NCBI GenBank assembly: GCA_039090855.1
Contig: CM077006.1
Location: 48,555,336-48,619,335, forward strand
Source: Macrothele yani
Lineage: Eukaryota > Arthropoda > Arachnida > Araneae > Macrothelidae
Reading direction: 5' to 3'
Length of the DNA stretch: 64,000 nt
The notes beneath the pieces are model-generated. The model worked only from the letters and a program-made list of their open reading frames with translations, was not told the origin of the DNA and ran no database searches. The stretch's first letter is position 1, and each line of letters opens with the position of its first letter. Shown piece after piece: positions 1 to 11,807 of this stretch. A program made the position numbers and the translations under genes.

Positions 1-9
1 AAACTCTGG

Positions 10-3000
10 CTATGGGAGGAGAGCAATAATGCCTGCAGAAACATGAAACCATGACAAATATGGAGACCAGAGAGAGAAAAAGGCAGGCACATCCTGCCGA
101 ACCCGCGCCATGTCATACTCAAGTTGGAGGACCGATCTGATGGATGATCGGTACCTCCTGCACAAAAACACCCGGGCCGGATGATAACGCCGGAGAGAAG
201 CTCGATCCACGCTTGAGTGGTAAAACAAATAAATCGTCAACTTCGCTTGGAGAATGATGAATGCACAAACAGAACTGTGGACATCTACAGGGGGAGAATG
301 GCGTCGGAGGAAATAAAAATGGAACATTGTATGAGGACAAGGGCAAACTTTGGAAAGAAGGGAAAACATAATCGAAAACAAGGGCTGCAACACCAGACAA
401 GAATCATAGGAATGTGACACATCACCAAGTGTAGAACAAAAGAAGCAAAGCGGGGAAGCCAAATGACGAAAACGATGAAGGGTACGCGGAGTGAGCAACC
501 GACGGTGTAGGTGCAGCCAATGAATGTCCCGGGCTTTCGGGGAAGCCAGGGAAGTCGATGGATCACTCCATGTACCTGGAAGATCTGTAGCTGAAACAGA
601 AGGAATTGCTAATGGAGCTGTGAAATTGGTAAGAAAATGCGAATAAAGAAGCTTGGCTGTAACTTGATGGGGTAAAAATGGAGAATCGTTTAAGTAGAGA
701 AGAAAGGGAAGACTGAGCGACGGGGCGGAAGACTGAATGAGGCCAATAGAATTGACAAGTAAAGGATAAAGACGAATAAGACAGGATTGAATAAGACAGA
801 ACTGTGCACGATGCTGAGGGGTATCAAGTAACAGAGGGGAAAGGCGATCAAAAGATTTCCAGTGAAGAGAAGAATCAAAAAGTTGAGAAACCTGAACGAC
901 GCCACTTGCAAACCAAGTGGAGAAGTTCAGGTACTGAGAATTTGGAGAACGAAGGGCAGAGGAGAAGAAAAGTGGTTCCGCAAGGAGATCGTTAGTCGAA
1001 GCTGGGGGAGGCGGACTGGACTTAAGGAGTGCCAGAGGGAGAAAACGGTACGGTAAGTAGCGGGAAAGTGATTGGGAATGAGTGGAAAGAGGTCCATGCG
1101 GATAAAAGTAGCTAGAGAAAGAAAAGGACTTCGTGGAAAGAGCAAAGTGTCAATTATAGTAATCGAAGAACCGCAAGGAAGGGAAAAAATCCTCAAAAAA
1201 TGTTGGAGATGGAAAGCGTTCGATTTAAGGGACAAATCCGGAAGGGCAAGACCACCAAAAGAAACCGGAAGGACAAGCGTGGATCGATGAACCCAATGTA
1301 CGACATCCCAAATAAAATTTGTAAAAAGACATTGAACGTGACGAAGAAAGAGGGGAGGAGGGAAATGAGCAAACCAAGTATGAGAAAGGGCGGGAAGAAG
1401 AAAAGCGGAAAGAAGATGCGACCTGCTAAAAAAAGAAAGAAACGGTTTCAAACGGCGAAAAGGGGCAAGGCGTCGATTCATGTCCTGCACCAAAGGGGAC
1501 CAAGTGGCGGCAGCAACCGCGACCGGGTTCCCGATGAACACTCCAAGAAGTTTGATGACCGTGGTCGACCACCGGGCACCCCAAGGGCGGTCGCCGCGGG
1601 ACGACCACGAGCCAGCCCACAAGCCAACAGATTTAGAGGTATTAAGGGCCGCACCTGAAATTGAAGCATACTCAGTATAGGTAGATAAAACAACACCAAA
1701 AGCCTGTTGGGAACGTAAAAAAAGAATAAGGTCGTCCGCATAGGCCGACAAAACCACGCGATGGTGCCGTGTGGAGGCCACACCACGCGGAATGCCTGCC
1801 AGCAAACGAGATCGAAGGGAAATAAGAAGTGGTTCAAACGTAAGGGCAAACAGTTGACCCGACAGGGGACAACCCTGCCGGATACCGCTTGCAAAAGGAA
1901 TAGCAGCCGTCATAAAAGAAGAGGTCCGAACACGAAAGGAAGAATGGGAATATAGATTGGAAAGTGCCTGACAGAAAAGGGAAGGAAAGCCAAAGTGACG
2001 AAGAACAGAGAAAAGATAAGAATGATGGACAGAATCGAATGCTTGTTTCTGATCTAGGTTAAAAATAGCAAGAGGTTCAGAAAGACGGGAAGCAAGAGAG
2101 TGTAAATCACGGATGGTAGTGATGTTAGTTGCAATCGAACGGGAAGGGATCGTATAAGTTTGGTCAGGATGAATAATAAATTGTAGAACAGGGTTAAGGC
2201 GAAGAGCCAGAATTTTTGCAAAGATCTTGTAGTCGGTGTTAAGAATCGAGATGGGGCGCCAGTTAGATAGAAGACCAAGATTACCAGTTTTAGGAATTAG
2301 GCGGAGAAGAGCAAAAGCAAAGTCAGAAGAAACGAAAGTCGAAGAAGAAAAGATCGAGTTGAAACAAGCAACGAGAAGAGGAAGCAGAGCAGGAAGAAAG
2401 GTTTTATAAAAAGAAAGTGGAAGACCGTCAGCCCCAGGGGCGGAGCGGTCATTCAGACTAGAAATGGCAAAACGAACCTCCGAGGGAGAGATCGGTGAAA
2501 CCAAGGAGGGGGAAAAAAAAGACGGGACCTGAGGAAGATGTGATAATAATGGAGAATTCTCTGCAGGCGGCAGGATCCGCAATCGAAACCGATCAGTGAA
2601 ATACTGAAAAGTTCGATCACAGATCTGCACTGGATCAGAAACAGTTGAGCCATCTGGAAGCGAGAGAAAAGAAATGTTGGAACTCAGAGCACGGTGGGAT
2701 TCAAGATGTCGAAGGTGTTGAAACGGGTCATCATGAAAATGTAACTTGGAAAACTTTAACCGGGTAAGAGACGAAGAAGCAAAGGAAGATAGAATGCTAT
2801 GAAGTTGTGATTGAAGAGCTGCAAACGATGGATCTGAAGGAGAAAGGAACTGTAGTTTACGGTGAAGAATAGTTAAATCATGAAAGCGGTGAAAACGGGA
2901 CGAAAAAGAGAACTGACGTGCAAACGATAGGATAGAAAGTTTGGTGGAAAGCCACAGAGCTGCTGGGTCAACCGTGAGAGGAAGTTCAGAAATGGATGAA

Positions 3001-3825
3001 GAAATAATCGAACGAACTTCGGCCTGAAACGTGGGATCGGAAAGGAGAAAATCATCGAGAGACCAAACCGGGGAGGGGGACAGAGAAAGAGGACAAAAAT
3101 ATTTCCAGAAGAACAGGACGATGGTCGGAGGAAACAGAAGGATGATGGGTTACTTCAACAAGGGAGGAGTGGAGGAAACTAGAAACATAAAACCGGTCGA
3201 GACGAGCCGCAGCATGCGCTAAGGCGGCCGGAGGAAACCATGTGAATTCACGGGACAGAGGGTGGATGGTACGAAATGCGTCAATGAGACAAAAATTACT
3301 AACTAGTTGAGACAGTTGGGAGGAAAGGTTAAGGCGACTCTCCCCGGAACCATCACGGTCAAGACCCGGTTGGAGAGTGCAGTTGAAGTCACCACCAATA
3401 AGAACGATTTCAGAATTAGGAATTTGGGAAAGAAGGGAAATCAAATGCGAAAGAAGAGCATCAGCATCAACCGATGATTGTGGCATATGCAAATTGAAAA
3501 CATGAAAACGACGGGAAAGATAACTAAAGGAGATACCTTGAAAGGAGCCCAGCAGACTCTGTGACTCAACGATATCTGAAAGAAGAGAATGAAACCGAGT
3601 ACGGAATGCAATCGCTGTACCGGACCCAATGTGCGTCCGGTAGTTGTGATAAAAAGCGTAGGGCCAGCGTCTCCAGCAGGAATACCCGGTCGCCAAGGAA
3701 CAGTTCGTCTCCTGGAATAGGAGGATATCTGTCCTCAGGAAACGAACGTCCTCGAAGACCAAAGCATTCGCAGCTGAAGACGCAAGGCCTCTACAGTTAA
3801 AGCAGAGCACATTTAGGGAAGGCAT
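10..3825 (-). pseudogene. LINE copy A ORF2 (endonuclease + reverse transcriptase), frameshifted
   Basis: ORF2 supplies the nuclease that nicks the target and the reverse transcriptase that copies the RNA there. The first ATG is at 3825 (MPSLNVLCFNCRGLASS). The EN domain runs to about 3055, with CFNCRG, FQETN, GGDFNCTL and SSDHRPV (catalytic Asn, Glu, Asp and His positions present). A frameshift near 3060 is followed by an open linker and the RT domain to 927. The RT has NWRPISILNTDYKIF, LDQKQAFDSVHH, RQGCPLSGQLFAL and the catalytic AYADD. A second frameshift near 927-1000 leads to the C-terminal region, which carries a finger C-F-F-C-x7-H-x4-C at about 420-470 and ends near position 10. The breaks make it non-functional as it stands. 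Confidence 0.88.
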
Positions 3826-5421
3826 CACTGGGGCGGCTGCATCCAACCTTCCAGTTCTGCCTTCAAAACTTTAAGTAAATACGCCAACCGGCGAGCGTAC
3901 TGCTCTGTCCCGGATGGCAGATCAACATTTAATAAGAACTCATGCAGGAACGTCAGTTGGGTTAGCATCTCCGGAAGGTGAGAGAGTTTACTTGCTATAC
4001 AAGGGAGAGTAATCAATTTCGCCCGTCTGGGGCGAGCAATCAAGGCATACAGATCTGTGAATGAGAGGGGAGTTAAGGGCACCTCAATGTCAGCAAGAGA
4101 GGGGGCAGGAGAGTCGTCATCAGATTCAGCAAATAAAGTTTCTTCAGAATCGGGATCGGTAACGTCCATGGAATCATCGTTCGGCAAACAGGTAAAACGG
4201 TTGTAGATGGAAACTGAAGAAGTAACAGGAGCCGGTCCAGGTGAAGGTGACGAGGATGTAGCCGTCTTCCTGGATTTCTGGCGGTCCGAGGAACTCGCAC
4301 GACGGTTCGCTGAGCCAGGGGAGTTTTGCCTCTTGGTCCGCTGAACCTTGGGGGTGGAGGCCCCTTCAGACGCTGGCAACGGTGGAAATTCCTGCAGGTC
4401 AGTGGATGCCGAAGCAACACGGACCACTGGAGGTGATACGACAGAGGTGGAACCAGGATCGGCAGCTGGAACAGATTGAGTGGGGAGGGTGGGGGAAGAG
4501 TCCGGAGCGGTGGGCAGAGTCCCCGCTGGAACAGCAGCATCAAGTGATTGAGTTGGAACAGTAGCAGCTGTGGAATGTGGGCATGCCGATGCAAGGTGAC
4601 CTTCACCCTTGCATCGGAAGCACTGAACACCAGCAAACAGATTGAAAATGTAGGTCCGGGTTTCAGTTATGAGTTCCAGGGTGGTTGGCCGGTTAACTAT
4701 TGCTTGTGGGGTTGGAAAGATGACTCTGTATTGACGACGACCGCCCTGAACATGTTTCAGGGGGAGTCGCGAGCAGCAGCTGGGAGGTACTTTGTGGTAC
4801 CAACCACTCGCCCCATGGTGTTAAGGGCATCAATTAATACCGAGTCAGGCACAGCTGTGGGTACTGGAGACAAGGTGACAGTCACTGGTCTTTGAGCTGC
4901 TGCAACTGGTTGGAGATGTACGGAACCAATGTCCAAGCCAAAAGCAAGGATTTTGTCCACTGCCTGTTGATGAGTGAAGTGCACGACAACACCCAATCCC
5001 AAGCGGATAATAGACACAATGCTTTCTCCGGGTACAACTTTAGAAATAGCATTTAAATATTGGGGGAGGGGGGGACAAATACACTTAAAAGTAAGGCAGA
5101 CGAAAGTTCCTTACCTTGAGGAGAGTCGAGTGGTAATGTTATCCTTAAAGCGGATGCAACACGTGTAAACTCTGGTCGCGAAGACACAGAAGCACTTTGT
5201 AAAGTAGAAGTCGCACTCACAGCCGCGGCGAACGAACGAGACACAGGAAAAGAAGAGCTGGGTACCTCTGACCCAGGCTCCGGCACATTTGTAACCAGCG
5301 GTACAGTTGGCGACGAAACCACAACACTATTTGACTGAACACCATTCATGGTGGTCACGGAAGAAACAGACGACGAAGAAAGCGCAGAGGAAGGAGATAT
5401 AGACGGGTATATGGCACTCAT
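3825..5421 (-). pseudogene. LINE copy A ORF1 (RNA-binding protein with CCHC knuckle), frameshifted
   Basis: ORF1 of the LINE, a nucleic-acid-binding protein that packages the element RNA. The likely start is the ATG at 5421 (MSAIYPSISPSSALSS). The protein opens with a Ser/Thr-rich stretch. An RRM-like segment (about 5017-4757; RPVTVTLSPVPTAV and MGRVVGT) follows. A single CCHC knuckle at 4622-4581 reads C-F-R-C-x4-H-x4-C. A basic Ser/Arg-rich stretch and a C-terminal helical tail end at 3825. Frame changes near 5050 and 4757 break it; from 4757 to 3825 the frame is open. Its stop overlaps the ORF2 start as TGATG. The order of parts matches ORF1 of copy B. Confidence 0.8.
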
Positions 5422-5654
5422 GCTGGTGGAGGTAGTAGCCAACCCGGCTACTAACCCTCGCGGCTCGAGCGTTGCAGCTTGCAACACTCAAGAACAGGCA
5501 AAAAACGAAAAATAAGCACGTACAGCTTGTACGCCTCACTACTTGCGAGGAAGGAACACAGGTAATAACAACACACGAACTTTCAAAGAACAAACGCAAA
5601 AAAAAACACAAACTTCACACAAAACTTCCAATCCTGGCAGGAGCTCGAAAAATG

Positions 5655-5706
5655 CGACTGATCAGGCAGAAGCCATCGTTTAGACCACTGTGCCACAGGG
5701 GCAGCT
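5655..5706 (-). mobile_element. tRNA-like SINE head abutting LINE copy A
   Basis: Read on the minus strand, this 52-bp piece matches the head of the main SINE family (GCCCCTGTGGCACAGTGG, then TCTAAACGATGGC), which contains the A-box-like segment. The similarity stops close to where LINE copy A begins. It is either a SINE that the LINE entered or a tRNA-like cap on the LINE. Confidence 0.6.
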
Positions 5707-5768
5707 AACGTGTAAATGAGACACAGTTAATGTGTAATAAACATAATAAGCTGCTGAATAGCTTTGTA

Positions 5769-6000
5769 GCCGCCCCGGTGGCGCAGTGGTCTAAGCGATG
5801 GCCTCTGATCATTCGTCCGTTAGGGGTCCGGGTTCGAATCCCGATGAGGCATGGATATTGTGTTTGTCTTTCGGCACTGGCTCTTTCCCTTCCCTGGAAC
5901 CAGTGGCCCTAAATTAAGGACGGGCGACTGCTTATAGCCCATTGAGTTGCTCACGGTGGTCGTTAAACCTCCAATCCAAAAAAAAAAAAAAAAAAAAAAA
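5769..6000 (+). mobile_element. tRNA-derived SINE (family 1), full length
   Basis: Reference copy of the most common SINE in the window. A tRNA-like head has an A-box-like GGTGGCGCAGTGGTCTAAGC and a B box GGTTCGAATCC. It is followed by a body with CTGGAACCAGTGGCCCTAAA and GACGGGCGACTGCTTATAGC, and ends CGTTAAACCTCCAAT plus a long A tail. A perfect 12-bp target-site duplication AATAGCTTTGTA flanks it (5757-5768 and 6001-6012), which shows retrotransposition by a LINE machinery. Pol III transcription is expected for this class; the LINE partner is not known. Confidence 0.93.
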
Positions 6001-6589
6001 AATAGCTTTGTAACTAGTAAGATATGCAGCCACTCAACCTTCATTGCTCCCATTCGGTGCTGCGATACTTTTATGCGTATTAACTTTCATGGAGACCACT
6101 GCACCTGACCAAACTCGGATGAATTATTCAATGTGGTTCGCCTTAGGCATTCAGTTGGTGATCTCAGATCCTCTCCTACGAGGGACTGCGCGCTCAAGAT
6201 ATTCTTATCAACCATAAGTAATGAGAAGCCAACTGCATGCATAAAAAGCAAATCCTTTCCAACTATGATAGATCATCGATGCAGAGTGGCCCTCAGGAGG
6301 GATGGTTACGAACTTACAGAAAAGTATCTAGAATACTGCTTTGCGATTTATTTAACACTTTCATGAAATTGAAATCAATGTACACGTCATGGCCTAGCAC
6401 TTCAGGGAATTTACTGAATTAAATTTCATTATACTTTACTTTTTGTAAACTATATTAAGCTTATACTTGTTTCAGAGATTTTAATTATGACAGTTTTTTT
6501 CAGTTTTGTTTCAGATTATAAACACTTTGTCTGCAAAAATTTATTCATATTCAACCGATATCCATTCATTATTTCCCCACTCATTAAGG

Positions 6590-7250
6590 CGAATCCACCT
6601 AAAAACTCTGCCCTATATTTCCAATGGTAAAAACTTCTGTAGACATTTTCTTCGCAATTAATGTGTTCCCAAGGATGAAAATTTGAACATCGATAAAAAT
6701 AACTTTATATTAGAGCCTAGTATACTTAATATTTTCTAAAACTTAATCATAATTATATTAACAATCAATAACTTTTCCTTTGGTAATGCTGAGAACTGCA
6801 AACAGATGGCGCCACTTGTACAAATCGCTTATTAATTGTAATCATAAAATTTCTTGCAATAATTTTCGGAATGGAATCAAAATATGAGACCATTTATTCG
6901 ATAGTCTGGAATGTTGATAATGATTTGAGGCACTTAGATTAAATTTTCTCACAGTAATTTAGCAGAAAATGTTAACAGAACTGTAGATACTGCTGATTTG
7001 CAATTCGAAAAAAAAAGGCACCGAACGTACTCTTCGACATTTCCAGCTAAATTATTTGTCACAAAATTTAATCTACGCGACTTTCAAATCATTCCAGACT
7101 ATCTCATGGCTGATTCCAGTCCGAAAATTAATAAAATTATTGCAAAAAAATGCTACATGAGTACAATTAGTAAGCTATTTGCACATGTGGCGCCATCTAT
7201 AAGCAGTTCTCAACACTACTAAAGGAAAAATATTTTTTAATATAATTGTG
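6590..7250. repeat. Palindromic MITE-like repeat, diverged copy
   Basis: The left half (GATGGCGCCACTTGTACAAA near 6805) reappears inverted on the right (GTGGCGCCATCTATAAGC near 7187). The outer parts resemble the TTAA MITEs at 27571-27997 and 39411-40165 (phrases such as GTTCCCAAGGATGAAAATTT). The ends are too decayed to give a duplication. No protein is encoded. Confidence 0.55.
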
Positions 7251-7439
7251 GTTAAGTACAATTACAATGTGCTTGCGAATGCGGCCCATCATTCACAAGC
7301 ACTACCTGCAGAGGAGAGAAGTCACTATGAACAGCAGATCCGTTGGTATGGCTGACGTATGATGTCGGACAGTCTTTTAACATGGCCAATGAAGTGGGAC
7401 GATTTATGCACACCCATGACCTTAGGCAGCCTTATAACC

Positions 7440-8245
7440 AAAAATCCCATGGTGTAAGATCTGGAGACTTGGATTACCATTCGTGTCGAAAATAACGGGT
7501 GAGCACACGATTTTCTCCAAACGTTGCTTTCAGGAGTTGCTTGACAGGAGACGCCATGTATGGTGGCGCTCCATCTTGTGTGAATGTTACAGCATTCAGT
7601 GCATGCCTCTCTGGAAAGCTCGGTTCAATGCTGTTTTGTAGAAGTTCTGCGTAACACGAACCTCTGGTAGAGGCGATTTCGAAAGCAGTATCACTTATTT
7701 CCTCGAAGAAAAAAAGGACCAATAATGAAGGACGACGTGAACCCACACTACATGACTTTTAACTGATGGAGTGGAGTTTCTGTAACACCCCGGGGATTTT
7801 CCGTTGCCCAAATGCGGCAGCTTCGTGTGTTTACTCACTCCGTCGAGAGCTAAGTGTGCTTCATATGTCCATAAAACATTTAGCAACCAGTTCTAGTTTT
7901 CACCTTTTGCCGAAAACCCTATATTGCAAAATACCTCTGTATTGCGAAATCGGGAGCTTTCAGTTTCTGAAGGCATTGAATTTTGTGCGGATATCTTCAA
8001 AGAACTAGCCCTAGTGCTCTCTAAACAGTCTCATATGAAATGCTAGTTAGAAGCGTAACTTTATAAGCACTTAATTTCCCATGTGCGGATGCCATCGAAA
8101 TGTTTTCCACTTCTTGTGAAACTGTAACCGCAGCTGAAATAGACGTTGCTAGTCTTCCACGTCGTGGACTTGTTACCAAAGTTCCGGTCTCTTCAAATCT
8201 TTTAATCAACCGCTGCAGTGAAGAACAAGACATCGGTTTTTTTTT
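7440..8245 (-). pseudogene. Mariner-superfamily transposase remnant (DUF4817-like HTH + DDE)
   Basis: A decayed cut-and-paste transposase. The N-terminal part (8233-8021; LQRLIKRFEETGTLVTSPRRGR) is the helix-turn-helix of the DUF4817 type found in a branch of the IS630/Tc1/mariner superfamily. The central part (about 7886-7695) has LWTYEAHLALDG, where the family shows a W-T-D-E-A-H-F block, so the first catalytic Asp is replaced by Tyr here. The C-terminal part (7746-7474) has FTQDGAPPYMASPVKQLL, the second catalytic Asp block. Three reading frames are needed, and the end of the catalytic domain is lost. No terminal repeats were recognised. Confidence 0.75.
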
Positions 8246-8401
8246 CCATTTCGAACACTACTGAGTGAACGAAAACGTCAAAACATCACAAAGCTGAACT
8301 TGCAGATTCCGAGCTACGATAAAATAGTTTCACTAACAGAGTAATGACAACATGACGACACGCTACAGATTCAACTGCTGCTACTTTTATACCTGTTGTT
8401 T

Positions 8402-8625
8402 TATTTATTTTTTTTTTATTGAGGGCTTACCGACCACTGTGAGCAACTCAATGGGCTATAAGCAGTCACTCGTCCCTAATTTAGGGCCATTGGTTCCAGG
8501 GAAGGGAGAGAGCCAGTGCCGTAAAACAAACACAACATCCATGTCTCAAGGATTTGAATCCGGACACTTTCTTGGACGAAAGGTCAGAAGGCAGCGCTTA
8601 GACTACTGAGCCACAGGGGCGGCCT
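8402..8625 (-). mobile_element. tRNA-derived SINE (family 1)
   Basis: A full-length copy in reverse. The T-run at 8403-8418 is the complement of the A tail, GAGCAACTCAATGGGCTATA marks the body, TTTGAATCCGG is the B box, and the head ends with CCACAGGGGCGGCC. It has several substitutions relative to 5769-6000. The target duplication is not clear. Confidence 0.88.
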
Positions 8626-8639
8626 TGTCGCTTCTCCGA

Positions 8640-9518
8640 TATCAGCTCTGGTAATGAGCTATCTGGCGTCCATGAGTAAAACTAAGATTTCCAATAAATG
8701 TTTTAAATTTACAAAAAAAAAAAATCCCATGTCGTGTAAACAACATTGCGCCATTGTCAAAAAATCAGCGAATGATTGATTTTTAAAGTTTTGCGCGACT
8801 TTTGGATCACCCAGGATATTTTAAAATAATTCGCCCCACCATCTAATTGTTTTAAAAACCTTGCCCTGCGGCTGTACAGAAACTGGACATCACTGATATA
8901 GCAGCACAATAATGGGCCCTCTTTCGAAATCCGTTATCTGATGATAATCAGGAACTGATGGTTTCCCGGCATTCTGCCCCAGTGATGGTTTTCCAGAAGG
9001 AATCACTTTTCAACTATTTATACCTTGCAATCATGCCTGCAAGTCACATCACTATTTCCTGGTGATACATTTTTTTGACGAAGCGTATATTATACATAAA
9101 ATTTGAGATAAATTTCCCTAGTTATAGGGGTCAGACAACCACAGCCGAGAGAGGTGGTGAAACTCCTGAGCCCGTATTTCGCAATACTGCACTAGAATTT
9201 CGTAAGTGTAACGTTTCCAAGGTTAATAGACAGTAAGGTTTGCTCATCCGGCCTTCCTTGCAGACGAATTATCGTGACGTCACTGAGTGACATCACCATC
9301 CTAACATGTGAATCGTAAATCCGAACTGTAGCTATGGAGAAAGATTTCAACAATTTTTATACCTTAAACACAGAAGAAATTAACAGACATGTGAATATTT
9401 CAGTAACGGAGATTTTAAAAATACCTCCTGCAGATTTTTTTCTATTACGTATAGGGCGGGAAAACGGCTACACTTTTAAACGTTAATTTAGTTACAAGGG
9501 GAATTTTTGCTGTTTTTA
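8640..9518. other. Unannotated intronic sequence
   Basis: AT-rich DNA between a SINE and a Tc1 element. I see no open frame with a recognisable domain, no terminal repeats and no RNA gene. Confidence 0.5.
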
Positions 9519-10938
9519 CACAATGACAAAAGAACACCAAGAAGGAGACGTCTAATACCAACGAAATTTGTACAGCATAATAACGGAATACAGAGGATAA
9601 CGTGATCAAAACATTATGGCAAAAATACAGCTGTATTTGCTAGTAAACTGAAAAATAACATTTCCATATAACATGGTTAGTACGAGGTTGAACCGCCATG
9701 AACTGCGTCACACTGTGCAATTCTGGCATGGAGTCTGTCGTACAGATGTTGGTTGTAAGTTTGGGGTATTGAGTTCCAAGCATCCTCAACCTGGACGCGT
9801 AAATCGGGGATGATCGTGGCTGGCCGTGGAGACCAGATAAGTCGTTGTCCCATAAAATCCCACACGTGCTCAATGGGGTACAAATCCGGTGAACGTGCAG
9901 GCCATGGAAGTTGTCTCACACCCTGAAGTGCATGTTGCGTTGCACGTGCCGTGTGTGGGCGTGCGTTATCTTGCTGGAAAACACCACGATGGACCGACCT
10001 TACAAATGGCACAACAACGAGCTGAATGATGTTGATGTAGGAGGTGCTGTTTAACGTACCCGGTACAAACACTAGTTGTGTACAGGAGCGATAGCTGATC
10101 GCTCCCCACACCGGGAGACCAGGTGTAGGCCCTGTGTGTCGTTGGCGGATGCAAGAAGGGTGGAGACGCTCCCCTGTGCGTCTGCCAACACGCATACGGC
10201 CATCGGAGGCTCCCAAGCAGAATCTGCTTTCATCGCTGAACACGACAGTTCGCCATTGCGTTCTCCAGTGCAGACGTTGGCGACACCACTGCAGCCGTTC
10301 CTGACGGTGGGCTGGAGTCAGAGGTACACATGCCAGAGGCACACGTCCACGTAGTCCTGCACCCAGTAGACGGTAGCGGATTGTTCACACATTCGCCTCA
10401 GGTGCAAGGGAGCTCGGATTTGCGTCGCAGTGGATGTTCTGCTTGACAACGCCGCTCTTCTTATGCGTCGATCGGTCCGCTCATCAGTCCGTCTGTGACT
10501 CCCGGTTTCAAGTCTTCTCGTGTGGGAATATTCCTCGGACCATCTACGCTACCAACGTACCAACACTGATACTTCCCATCCAATTCGCACCGCAATACGA
10601 CGATACGACCAGCCGGCCTCGCGGAGTCCGACTAGACGACCTCGCTCAAAGTCCGATAACTGCTGAAATCGTACAAGTCTTCCATGTCCAGGCATTGCAG
10701 CTTCTTCAGGGTCTTCGCACGTGTCCGTACGCCGACGACTGATTACATTCACTTCGCCGTACTCCTTAAATACCACCGACGATAATTTACATATTATGCC
10801 GTGCTGTGGCGTAAGCGCTCACCGGTTGGTCCCGAAATTAACATCACACCTACGTAAACTCAACCCCATCAACATATGTAAATTTCATGATCGTCTGCCA
10901 ATTCCTTCTTGGTGTTCTTCTTTCACTTTCCGGCAGTG
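9519..10938 (-). mobile_element. Tc1-like DNA transposon with TIRs
   Basis: A complete but decayed Tc1-like element. The left end CACAATGACAAAAGAACACC and the right end (reverse complement CACTGCCGGAAAGTGAAAG, then AAGAACACCAAGAAGGA) are inverted repeats sharing AGAACACCAAGAAGGA. TA dinucleotides flank both ends (9517-9518 and 10939-10940), as expected for this superfamily. The transposase lies inside on the minus strand. Confidence 0.85.
9677..10776 (-). pseudogene. Tc1-like transposase, frameshifted
   Basis: This DDE recombinase would cut the element at its ends and insert it at TA. The N-terminal HTH (10700-10560; QLSDFERGRLVGLREAGWSY, then RRIA) is in one frame. The catalytic half (10342-9677, 221 codons) is in another, so there is at least one frame break near 10350-10550. 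The catalytic blocks are VVFSDESRFCLG (first Asp), VFQQDNARPHTARA (second Asp) and SPDLYPIEHVWDFM (Glu). All three acidic residues are therefore present. The end HARIAQCDAVHGGSTSY is close to the usual Tc1 C-terminus. Confidence 0.85.
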
Positions 10939-11745
10939 TATATAAATTTAAAAGGGAAAACGTACAGCAGGACATATTGTCATATAATAAGGAATTTCTT
11001 TATGAGGGATAGAAAAAGCAACTCGGTAATGTTTTCCAAATTTTTTTAATTAAAAATTGAAAACATTAAAAATCTGGTAGAAATTATTACGATTATTTCA
11101 GCTGGTGTACGAATAATAATTCCGACACGTTGCTACGGTGCAGATATACAGAAACATGGCGATTTGGACAGTGACGTCACAAAGCCATTACCGGAAGTGC
11201 ACGATGAGCATAACCTTGCCACAAATCAATAATCGTGATTTTACAACTTTCCAGAGACTGGCAACATATCCATAAAACTGTCAACTGCCGCCGATCGTGG
11301 TACATTACTTGGAAATTCTGTCGTCTCCAGCACCTGATATGTGAAACTACTTTACATATATAAATGAGATATTTACTAAACTCCACCAAATAGAGTTGAA
11401 AATGAATGATCTTGACGCATTTCAATTGTTTTTATTTCACCTTCATTTTTTGGTCTTCAGATTATGATTGCACTTTTTCGCACAAAGATTATATGCTTAA
11501 AAATTGGGAAGACCATAAGAAAATTACCACAATAACAAGTTTCGCCTAAGCACTGAATTGTGCAATAGTTTTTCTCTTCGCCAGAATGTGTACTAAACAC
11601 AATTTCTGATGCACTAAAGATGCACGAAGTAAAGCGCAAAAGCCAGTTTTTGAGTTTTATTATAGGTATAATTTCGATGAGAAATTTTACTAGATTAAGC
11701 TTTATTTTATCTGTAATAAATGGCAAAGTCTGTATTTGTGCACAT

Positions 11746-11807
11746 TTTTTTTTTTTTTTTTTCCCGTTTTGGATTTAACGACCACCATGAGCAACTTTAA
11801 GGGGATA
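11746..11807 (-). mobile_element. SINE family 1, part interrupted by a Tc1 element (tail half)
   Basis: A T-run followed by TTTAACGACCACCATGAGCA is the reversed 3' end of SINE family 1. It breaks off at 11807, exactly where the Tc1 element starts, and resumes at 12998. Confidence 0.8.

Larger units (their letters stand above)
1..5650 (-). mobile_element. Tx1/L1-like LINE, copy A (decayed, near full length)
   Basis: A non-LTR retrotransposon in the same orientation as Glut1. It carries ORF1 with a CCHC zinc knuckle, then ORF2 with an apurinic-like endonuclease, a reverse transcriptase and a C-terminal CCHC finger. This order, and the wording of the EN and RT motifs, is that of the Tx1/L1 group. 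The 5' end lies near 5650, where it directly follows a tRNA-like sequence of the same orientation (5655-5706). The end of ORF2 is at about position 10, so the 3' UTR and tail are cut off by the window edge. Frameshifts interrupt both ORFs, so this copy is not autonomous. It shares clade and domain wording with copy B at 44716-52050, but the two are clearly diverged. Confidence 0.9.

Noticed and set aside
900..1020. A shared programmed frameshift before the ORF2 C-terminal domain in LINE copies A and B
   Set aside because: Both copies change frame in this region, but relative to the conserved STNDLL.EPLFF segment copy A shifts by -1 and copy B by +1. The breaks are independent.
5769..5855. Genuine tRNA genes at SINE heads (here and at the other SINE copies)
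   Set aside because: A-box and B-box sequences are present but no cloverleaf with a paired acceptor stem can be formed, and the same head is followed by the same SINE body each time.
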